From Cardiocondyla obscurior (lineage: Eukaryota > Arthropoda > Insecta > Hymenoptera > Formicidae), in NCBI RefSeq assembly GCF_019399895.1, contig NC_091887.1, positions 744,001 through 808,000 on the forward strand: 64,000 nt of DNA, in the 5' to 3' direction. This document shows positions 50,827 through 60,200 of this stretch, piece after piece (the stretch's first letter is position 1; each line of letters begins with the position of its first letter). The notes under the pieces were generated by a model that had not been told where the DNA came from, did no database searches, and saw only the letters and a program-made list of their open reading frames with translations. The position numbers and the translations under genes were made by a program.

Positions 50827-52216
50827 CTATTAAGCGGGAGAGAATGGAAGAGCGACTGAAGGATTAAAATTACCAAGTGTCTTATTAAAAGGAGAGATTG
50901 CACTCTCACGTTCTTCCCTCGGTCAAATAACACCTTTTGTCCCCGAGAAAAAAAAAAGAGAAATAAAAAAACTTGCGGCCTCGACCACACAGTATCTAAT
51001 TACACTGACTTTTTGGCAACAGATTTTAGAAAATTTCATAGATTTTTAAAAATATATTTAAAATGTATTGCATAAATAAAAATTAAAAATAAAATAAAAC
51101 GCACAATTATTACGAGATACCTAACGCCGCCGATGTTTAAGCGCCGAGCGAAATGGTTCGACCTTTTTTTTTTCTTTGGATTAAAATAAAATTTTGATTT
51201 AATTGCGGATACGTCACTTGGCAAGTGCATCTGCACGCAGTTTTTGCGCTAAAGTCCCGGCTTTAATTCGCGCATTCTCCTTTTTGTCACACTCGGTGGA
51301 GAAGCGAGACCCTTAATTACAGCTGACCGAGCGGCGATTAAACTCCGCTAATTGTCGACACCGATGACGCCGGACTCTCCGATAAGCGCCGCGCCATTCT
51401 GCAAACCTGCATCGGTCGAGATGCGATCCCAGTCCCCGCATTTCATTTAATCGATAAGCGAACGTGCGTTTATGCGATCGGTGCGGCATCAGTTTGGAAA
51501 AAAAAAAAAAAAAAGAAAAAAGAGAAAAAAACTCAAGAACCGACCTGCATTAATTCCGCGATTTAAACTTTTGTCGCGTAAACGTTCTCCCTAAAATCGG
51601 AATACGTCCTCGAGTTATTGCGTTTCGCGTGTGAAACACTGCGGCTTAGGTGTGCGACGCGTAGCGATCGTGGACCGCGAAAGAAAGAGCCACGCGGGGA
51701 GACACCGGAGGGTGAGCGCTACGGGCGGGGCAGATAGCGTTATCAGAATTGCCTTCGGGAACTCCACTAATTTTAACTAACAGTGGAAATATCGCGAAAC
51801 TTTTGAGCGGCCCCTCTCGCCAAACAATTTATCTTTCTATCTCCGCCGAGAGATAGATAGAGCGAATCGGAGGGGGAAAGGACGCGGAGAATGAGAAAGT
51901 TGGAGCGAGGGGAAGGGAAGACATTTTCGCGCGCCCTTGCCTGTAGCCTTTTACTTATCCACTTGCTTTGTGGTGCTAGGAGGATTGAGGGCGAAGGGCA
52001 GGGGGAGGGGTATTTTAGTACCCCTTTAAAGTACGGTATAACCCTGGAAATTATAGCACGCCACTGGCGCAGTATGCTCGGCGGTGGCAACTTAATAAGC
52101 CGATAGGATACGATCTGCGCGGCGACCGGCGGCGTAAGCTCTCTCGCGCTAATTATTTGCGATTATGACTTCGCCGGGCGAAGCGATCGCGCGTGTTGAT
52201 ACCTCACCTCGCCCGT
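50827..52216. other. no gene seen
   Basis: An AT-rich stretch at about 51010-51110, an A17-type run near 51498, and CpG-rich DNA at 51640-52200. No splice-flanked exon seen. Confidence 0.55.
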
Positions 52217-52251
52217 TATAAATAGCCCCACGGCGACATTTTACTTCATCA
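52217..52251 (+). promoter_or_regulatory. candidate TATA-box core promoter
   Basis: TATAAATAG (52217-52225) is a full TATA consensus. An initiator-like TTCATC puts an A at 52248, exactly 31 bp from the first T, and an overlapping TCAGAT puts an A at 52251. That spacing is what arthropod TATA promoters use. No downstream promoter element, ATG-led frame or donor is obvious in the next 200 bp, so the transcript it would serve is unknown. Confidence 0.3.
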
Positions 52252-55200
52252 GATAGTTTTTCGCCCCCGCATTAATCTCGTTTCGGTGTAATACGCGAAA
52301 GTAGCCGCCGCTCTGTAAATAAACGTCTTGTGCAATTACGTTAAAATCGTCCGCGCGATAATTCTGGGCGTATTAACGTGAATTTAACAGTCCCTGCAGG
52401 TCGACGCGTAAATTCTTTTCGAATTAACTTTCGCGGTAACCAATTAGCTTCCATTGAGCCGGCGGATCGTTATTCCACGCGCGATCGTCATCTCGGGATT
52501 GTAACTCGCGCCGTTTGTGCCGTCTCAAGCAAAACCCTCCGCGATCGATTTCCCCGGGAAAACGTCGTCGTCGTTATTTTATGACGATGTGGTACGCGCG
52601 ACGATCCTCGTATTGCGCGGCTGACGAAACTTCGAGCACCGCAATTACCGGCTCGAATTTCCCGCGAGGGCCGATAAAGGGCTCGTCGAACTTTTTACCG
52701 CTGTACCGCGGACCCTGGACGTTACACGACAAGTTAACGTTCGCCGCTCCACCTTCGCCCGTCGTTCCGCCATCCAGCGCGCGGCGCAAGTGCATATCGT
52801 TGATATAAACGGCCGGCTGATACGAGACCGACGGGTCCGCGCGGTTGTATTAACTACGAGCCATAAGAAGGCCGCTATTGAGTTTTGCGGCAGTTTATCG
52901 CGACCGTAACTAGAGCGGCTTTATGCCCCGCTGATAAGCCCGCGGGATGATGGCCCACGTCATCCCGACCCCCTTCGTTATCGCCGCGCTGACTGACGTC
53001 GGACGAATAGCCGGTTGGGAACTCGCTTTCTCCGGATGAAATAAAACCGCGAGATTTTGATAGTAACAAAGAAACGGCTAATTAGCTCGATAATGAACGC
53101 TCGGTATCTTCGCGAGGCCTGATAAGCAGCTCTTGCAACCTCACGGCATTTCGCAATCGTATAATTAAGCAGAGTGTTACATCTGATATGTAGATCTCTG
53201 AATTAAAATTATTGGAATAAAATAAAAAGAAGAAAAAGACGCGAGGTAAATTCGCTGTTAAAATAACGACTGTTAATTTCTTGCTACGTACTGTAAAACT
53301 ATACAAACTATTAAAGATTAAATTTCTCCAGTTGTGTTTAAATGATGCTCCGATTTCCCTGCGGCTTAGCACCGCATTGCCAAGAGCTTCTTTTTTTTTT
53401 TTTTTACATTAGTACTTGTTAGCGGCTTGAATTCGCGATTTAATTGAAAGCTCACGCGGAATTCTACGTATCTGTGCGTAGCTAAACGGTGCTCGTCGCT
53501 GAACTTTTTTAATCTGAGTAAAATGTTTACGAAGCGGTTTGCAAGCGGTTTCGCGTCTGCTTTTTTTTTTTTTTTTTTCCGTCGGAAAACGAGACGAGGG
53601 TAGAGCGGTATCGAAAACGAGAATCGGGGAAAGGGACTGGACGACAATTGTGTCTTTTGACGACGGTAAACACCGCACACCGTTGCGCGCAATCTAAAGA
53701 CCGTTTTTTTTTTTCTCTCTCTCTTTCTTTCTCTCGTTCGAACAAGGTGGAAATATTCGCGTATGGCGGTTAAAGCGAGGCGGAAGCCGCTAGCTTCCTC
53801 TGCATTTTAGCGGAAACTCGGATCTATATTAAATCCCGCTGGCGGCTTGTGTTGATTTTAGTATGGCACGGTCGGCGGTCGTTCGGTTTGCCGTAGGAAT
53901 TGCCCGAACTGAAAAAGCCAATCCGGTTGATTGCGGCATCGAAAATGTCCGCTCGCGGTGGCCCGTCTCGCAAAATTCGATCGACAGGCGACGAGTGACG
54001 GGGCGCTCGCAAAAGTTTCATTAGATTATTTCACGCGAAAAAACGTCGCGCGCCGCGGTTTAGCCCACAGGTCCATTTACGGCTCATCGCGGGATAACGA
54101 AATTAGGCGATCAGATTAGGTATATATCCTACCTCTCTCTTTCTCTCTCTGTTTCCACATTGCCGAAAAGGATTAATCGATAATGCCTCAAGTGTGCATT
54201 TTATGTGGGAGTTGTTTGCGCGGATAATATTTACGGAGGCCAATATCGATATGCGTGATACGATATTTATGAGCCGAGAGCGCGGCGTGCCGTGTATATT
54301 TCTATCTTTCCGACCGTATCGTCCGCGGGAATCCGATTGGAAGTTGTCAATTTCGCAAAATTGCGTCCCGTTGCTCGTTAATGAACGAATATCGTGCTCT
54401 ACAAAATCATCCTTCCGTCGGAGCGACCTTTCCCGTTCGCGTTCTCTAAAGATCTCGACGAGGTACGACGTTTGGGCGCGTTCCAATGCGAAATTTTTTT
54501 TTTAATAGTAAAATTACTTTTTCGCACGCTTTCGATGAATTTCTTTTGAGCCTCGCCCGGTTATTAATCGCCGTCGGCGACAGCGACATTTGCTCTGCTT
54601 TTCCCGGAGGAGGTAGAACTCCCATCGGACCCTACTCTAGCTCGGAAGTATAGCTCGCGTTTGTTGCGCTTCACCCGGATGTAGCTATCGATTCGCTTTT
54701 GATCGAAGAAAACTGATGGCCACTCGGCGTGGTCAATCTCTCCGGAAATTGAGTCGGGATCACAAAGCGCGGACGATAGGAGCATTATCCTTTCCTTCTT
54801 CCCTTAGTGGCTTTTTTTTTTTATTCTCGGAGGAGCGAGACTTACAATTAGCGAGAATTCCAGCGTGAAGACTCGACGGTCGATCGTACGCTGCTTTTGA
54901 ACATGGTAAACCAACGTGCAACGAGTAAAAGCTGCATAGTCGCTCGATGCAGGGTCTCGCGTGAGGCAGGCTACGGTCGGAAGTTTCGTGCGCGAAGCGA
55001 GCGAGGGTAGTTAGAGATTCTTTAATAACAAGAGGAAGAGGACGTTCCTCGGGGGAGGGAAACTTAATTAAGTGCTAGTGGCGGGCCGGAACTTTTTTGC
55101 GGCCGTGTAATAAAAGATTATGCTAACATAAGGTATACAGGGCTAACGAACGGCGAGTCCCACGTTGACTCTCGACGTCGCCGTCACCGCTTAGAGGCGA

Positions 55201-56244
55201 GCGAATTAAATTACGCCGGAATTTTTTTTTGTTTTTTTTTCCCTCCCGCGAATTGAAATATTCCGTCTATATTTCGTGGACGGTATTAAGGAGATTATTT
55301 TTTTTTTGTTCCGAGACATGGGCGATTTGGGTGACATATCGGATTCGTATTCGCAACGTGCGATTCTTTCACGCGGATTCTGTATTTGCTTATTTCCCAC
55401 GCGCAGTGTCTATTCTGTATAATTTCGCCCACGTCGTTTTAGCGAAGAATAAATGCATAATACATGCCGGGTGGAATAATAGAGCGCGTTTGAAAGAGGG
55501 ATACTGGGTGATTCGCAGGAAAATATTTCGTTGGCGGCACCTCGATGGCTCGAGGCTCGACGCACGAGAATTGCGTTAGCGCGAGTTCATTATCGGCGAT
55601 CAGAAGCAGGGCGTATCGTAATGGCGATAACGATCGGTCCGCTCCGGATTGACGTATGCGTTCTCGAATCAAATTACAGCGTTAAGAAGATCAGGACACC
55701 GTTGTGATAGCATCGAGAGGGGGATTATTATTATTCCATCGGGCGTCGCATTATTATGCGCCGGGTCCACTCTCTCCCGTCGCGCAATGTTAGGTAATCC
55801 ACCGTCGCCCGGACGCGAGATCGCGATTCGCGGCTCGAAATTATGCGCGCTATCATTTCTGCCGGTGAATTAATGTAAACAGCAGCGATATAATGCCCGA
55901 ACGGCGGCCGAATGGCATCAATTATGTCGGCGCGCGTGTAAATAAGTGCCCGGCCGCGCCACGAAAATTATTATAATATATCCGCCCGACAAGCGCGTTT
56001 AATTGCGCGGCGCGTTTGCCGCGTTCGTCAACTATTATTAATCGTGGACTCCGTTAACGTTAATTATCCATACTAGATATTGTTCGGCTAATGCGAAATA
56101 TTTTCTGCCCGTTAATCGCTGACCTAATTCTATCATATTGCCGCGGAGTACAGAGAGTTTAAATGAGCTTTTGGCTCATTGTGGCTTTGGCATATTCTTT
56201 TTACATTTACTAGAAGAAATCATATGCACATTACCCGCCCGATA
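52252..56244. other. no gene seen
   Basis: Contains T runs near 53390 and 53562, a CT tract at about 53708-53735, and an A/T-rich patch near 53215-53235. Several 60-130 codon frames overlap on both strands with low-complexity arginine-rich translations. A minus-strand GTAAGT near 54841 has no good acceptor at a reasonable distance. Confidence 0.55.
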
Positions 56245-56550
56245 TTTTTTAAAAGACCCCAAAAAAAAAATATACGACTCACCAATCTGCATACAGCGGA
56301 GTTGTAGATTTCTGCCGTTGGCTGTAACATAAAATAAAATATATTATTGTAGACATGTAAATTGGTTCATAAAATTAATTAAAAAAAAAAGGTAAAAGTT
56401 TTTATTTAATATTTTATTTTAAAAAAATGTATATTCACCTAAGAGTTGCTCCGCCGATGCAGGATGCCCGTCCCGGGCCTGCTCCTCCTCTCAGATGGGA
56501 CGTGACGAGCCATCCTTCCGCGCACTAGACACTCGCGAACGCGCTCCCGT
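56245..56550 (-). repeat. copy 2 of the duplicated exon-intron-exon cassette
   Basis: The partner of 8345-8660, same orientation, 47.9 kb away. Over the core the intron is nearly as conserved as the exons, and both splice donors survive although one differs (GTGAAT here, GTAAAT in copy 1). That pattern suggests a recent event or gene conversion rather than purifying selection on the exons alone. No terminal inverted repeats or target-site duplications are visible at the edges. Confidence 0.9.
56283..56321 (-). CDS. candidate 39-nt exon, copy 2
   Basis: Minus strand, acceptor TTTTATGTTACAG before 56321 and donor GTGAGT (56277-56282) after 56283. It is identical to 8393-8431 except for one base next to the donor. 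Phase-neutral at 13 codons. If the upstream exon ends at its TGA (56491-56493), this exon would be in the 3' untranslated region; otherwise its frame is undetermined. Confidence 0.5.
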
Positions 56551-56728
56551 AATAAAATAATCATGAACAAACGACCGAAAACTTAGCGGCACTCCCGAGA
56601 CGACCGACGAACCGGTTGCGGCTCGTATTTCTATAGTTTCGACGCGCGACACGTCTTTTTCCGCTTTTTTCCAACGGGGATGGTCGGGCTGGTACTCCTT
56701 CGACGGAAGTCTTCCTCTGGATTGTCAC
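56439..56728 (-). CDS. candidate 278/290-nt exon, copy 2; likely C-terminal coding end
   Basis: Minus strand. Two AG acceptors 12 nt apart precede it: CTGTATTTCAG (exon starts 56728) and ATCCAG (exon starts 56716). The donor GTGAAT follows 56439. Spliced from the exon at 56861-56921 through the inner acceptor, one frame runs for 74 more residues (starting GRLPSKEYQPDHPRWKKAEK) to TGA 56491-56493. It includes RAATGSSVV (56599-56625) and ARSRVSSARKDGSSRPI at the end. The outer acceptor would give an immediate TGA. RAATGSSVV and ARSRVSSARK recur in other copies with mostly synonymous changes, which supports this frame. A shorter alternative frame (DNPEEDFRRRSTSPT) stops at 56631. The protein family is not recognised. 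Confidence 0.5.
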
Positions 56729-56860
56729 CTGAAATACAGAAAGTTACATTTGATTAGCAAAAATGACGAGGATTAAACGTGCTGCGTTACAAGTACCCGA
56801 CACGTGCAAGCTATCGATCGCGAAGGTCGGTTTGCATCAGCTAATAACTCTTTAACTCAC

Positions 56861-56921
56861 GTTGTATCAAAAAGACGTGGTCGCCGGTCACGCACAATTA
56901 ATTCAAGATGGTAATTCACGC
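56861..56921 (-). CDS. candidate 61-nt exon upstream of copy 2
   Basis: Minus strand, acceptor GACACATTTTCAG before 56921 and donor GTGAGT (56855-56860) after 56861. Only one frame is open, entering with a 1-nt overhang from upstream and leaving with two: VNYHLELIVRDRRPRLFDT. An intron of 139 bp to the inner acceptor at 56716 keeps this frame open into the next exon; the outer acceptor (intron 132 bp) stops it at once. It has no counterpart in the 8 kb copy. The next exon upstream could not be placed. Not a family I recognise. Confidence 0.4.
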
Positions 56922-56965
56922 CTGAAAATGTGTCTCTGGCCCGTCGATTCTGCGTAGGTATTTAA

Positions 56966-56993
56966 TACGTACGGAGCACGTGCTGCGTACGTA
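56966..56993. repeat. 28-bp near-perfect palindrome with E-box core
   Basis: The core AGCACGTGCT is flanked by a G/G mismatch and then by complementary arms ACGTACG and CGTACGT; one further T/A pair extends it. The centre CACGTG is the bHLH E-box. It lies about 45 bp upstream, on the minus strand, of the 61-nt candidate exon. Confidence 0.8.
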
Positions 56994-57109
56994 CGTTCCG
57001 TTCGACCGCTGGAGAAGGACAGAGCGAGAGTGGGGGTAGTGGGGGAATGTAGCTAGCGCGCGGCACGTACGCCTGTTCCCACCCGCCTCCCCGCTTCCCC
57101 CCCGGCTAC

Positions 57110-57154
57110 CTGCCCGTCTCTCTCTCTCGCACTGGATATTCGCGAACGCGCCCG
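57110..57154 (-). CDS. short segment sharing the ARSR motif (third copy)
   Basis: On the minus strand this reads RARSRISSARERDGQ and is followed by CAG/GTAGCC, a possible donor. It matches ARSRVSSARKDG at 56521-56544 and ARSRVSCARKDG at 8630-8653. Across the eight shared codons most changes are synonymous or conservative. No clear acceptor bounds the segment upstream, apart from an AG inside the motif, and a CT tract overlaps it. It may be an exon fragment or a dispersed motif. Confidence 0.3.
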
Positions 57155-57231
57155 ATTAATTATTTCTCGCGAGAATTAATTTTTTTATTTAACATTATCG
57201 CGCTATATGTTCACGACACCTCTAACGTTGA

Positions 57232-57264
57232 CTCTCGCTTGGCGTGAAACAAGCCGAGCGAGAG
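57232..57264. repeat. 12-bp stem hairpin with 9-nt loop
   Basis: CTCTCGCTTGGC and GCCGAGCGAGAG are complementary with a single wobble, around the loop GTGAAACAA. An outer pair CGTTGA (57226-57231) and TCAACG (57273-57278) can extend the structure with an 8-nt bulge. It is too short for a typical insect pre-miRNA; its role is unknown. Confidence 0.7.
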
Positions 57265-57278
57265 AGAACTAATCAACG

Positions 57279-60200
57279 CTGGTTTATAGCGGGAACAATT
57301 AACAGCTAATTTCCACGTTACACCAATTTTGTAAGATAGGATTGATTTTTACATTAATACTCTGACGTTTTAATTTCGAGAAACATTAATTAATATTATG
57401 GAAATTAAGCATTTAATATTTTTGCAGCTCATCAAGTTAGAAAAATTTTATTTAAATTTGAGTAATATTAAATTGATGATTAACTAATAATTTAATTAAT
57501 AATTGTATTATATTTTCAACTTAAATATAATCGAATTAATAATCGTTGCCTGATTTAAAAGCATTAAAACAGATTGCAATGAATAAAATATAGAGAGAAA
57601 AAAAAAAAGAAAAACAAAGAAAAATTATTTAATATTTTTGGACACAAGATAACAGCAATCAAAAACGTTGTACGATATTTATTTAATGTTGTACTTATTG
57701 TTCTATTTATTTAACGTTAATACTATTGTATTTGCTTTTATTATTATATTTTATTATATTAAATTTCCTTTTGTAAGGAAAAATTTTTATAATTAAATTT
57801 TAATAATACATAACTTTTTTTTAACCGAAAAAAAAAATAGTATAGTACACCGTAATTGCAATCTGCGAAAAATGGTTAAAAAAAAAAAAGAAATACATGT
57901 TAACAGTTCTTTTAACAGTTTTAATATTAAATTTCTCGAAATTATAACACGGCGAGATATTTTTTGCGGATCGCAATTGCGCAAAGAGAAAAATCGCGAT
58001 GAGTAATTATTCCCTTTCTTGAATTCATAAAAAGGGCTGTCTTTTCACGTCTGTATAATAAACGTTAACGCACATTATTTTCCTAACACGAAGATTACAC
58101 GTTCAATTTTCGCGAATGAATCGCGCGCCAAAGTTCTATGCCTTTCACGATCTCTGTGCCTCCACCTCCCTTTATACTCCGGAATTCGCTATCGCGAATT
58201 CCCGGAGCGCGGTACGGCGAAAATTGATCGCGACACGTCTTTAAGTGTCGTTCGCGGCGCAATTGCACGGCGGTCCGTTTCGCCACGTGGCCATCGGGAT
58301 TAATAATGCAGCTTAGAGGGGGTGGCGATGGGCGCGAGTTTTCCCATTTCCCGAGGAAACTCCGAAGTGCCCCGCGCGTTAGCATGCATCCCGTGGCGTA
58401 AGTGCGGACGCTAAACTGCGTACGTGCGGGCGCTTTTCCGCCGCCGGGAGGCCGGTAACGAAAGTTTTCCCACCCACCCTCGTCGACGAGCAACTTCGCG
58501 CGGGCGGCCGATGCGGCGCATTAACGACTTGATTATCCGCGAACTGTCGTCGTTGCGTACCGGGTGCCTGCATCCGGAGCCCGTATTCGCGGATTGCGAC
58601 GCGGTCCTCTGAATAAACCATGAGGCCGCAACTTCGCCGCGCTAACTATTATATTATCCCCCCGTCTATACTTGCGCCATCGATACTTTGTCCAAGCGCC
58701 GGTTACGGTATCGCTGCCTCGGTATTATTCTCAGTATTCTAAACGCGGGGCCGCGATTATTTTGACTTTTATGGAACGCACGTGGGTGGTACTCTGATCG
58801 ATAGTCTTTCGGACGATCAGATCGCTCCTCGTCACGACGAGCGCTCGGCATATTTCAGAATGATGGATCTCGCGAGAGCGGTAGTCGGCCCAGCCCTTTT
58901 TCGCTACGGCGACGAAAGAGATTGATTCGATTACGTACTATTCGATCGTGATAAAGGTTTTCGACCATTCGACTGGCGCCTCGATTGGCAACTTGTCTGC
59001 CGATAGCACGGCCACTTTCAACAGCCGGGAATTGTTCGCGACGGCTCTCCGTTTAATTTTCATGCGCGGCGATCGAATCCGCGAAGTCAAATCATTGAGG
59101 CATAGAAACGAAAGATAATATAATGTAATCAAGAAAAGTTTAGCGAGGTGTATGAAAAAAAAAAAAAAAAAATAAAATAAAAGGAAAAGCGATTTCTTTC
59201 AGCCGCGCTGGATCGTACCGGTGTCGCAATCGTATAATTTTCTCGTCGACCGTCGTTTCTGATTAACATCGATATCAAAGGCGATTCGATTTCTAGAAGG
59301 GCCGCTGCCAAGAACACGCGGCGATTCAGGTCACTCGGCAAAGCCGGCTCGAGCCACTTGACTGACAATGTGCCATTGTACTCGGGCACAAAAGATTTTT
59401 CACCATCTGGCAATTTTAAGTCCCGCCGCCGCCTCGCCGGAGACGCTAATCGATCTTATCAGCGAAGAATCACGTGTAATCGAGGCGACTCGTCGCTGCA
59501 AGCTGTCGATTTTCCGCGAGCCGTACGACTTGAACCCACGCGAATTACACGTATCTCCCCGGGTTAACGCGACGGCTCTGTAACCGAGGTTCCGATAATA
59601 ACGAAAGGGAGGGATCGTGGAAATACACGGAATTTCATCGAGCGGTAAGCGAGAGCGGGAACGCGGACGTCTATTATCTTTACGCGAACAATGGGCAATA
59701 GGCGTCCAGCCGACTAGAACAACCCTCTTGTTAACTATGGCACCCTCGCCGGAAGAGGCCTGACGCGGGCGTTATTTCGCCGGACGGCCGGCGTTGTTTG
59801 TTGCGTCATCGACGGGAGAATTCCAGACAGAAGGATTGTCCTATTATCCATTTCTGTCTCTCCATCGGTTACGTAACGTGCGATTAATCCCGCGGAGTCG
59901 AGCGCGCGAATCTGCCGGCGAATTCGCACGCCGGTTACTTTTACCGCGCGGCATCGCGCGCTATCCCGTCAGCTTCTCGATGGAACGCTGTCGCGCGATC
60001 ATTATTAAACATTGCAAAATTATTAATAGCGTCTGTCACAGGGGGGAGTGAGGGGTGGAGGAAATATTTCCAAGGCGAGCGGGGGCAATGTCTCGAAAAT
60101 CTCACTCTTCAATCTCGCGATAGCGAACATATGCGCGTTCTACGAATTGCGACTGTTGAAACGCTCGCGCGTGTCGCTCGCGATTTGCGGCAACTAATTG

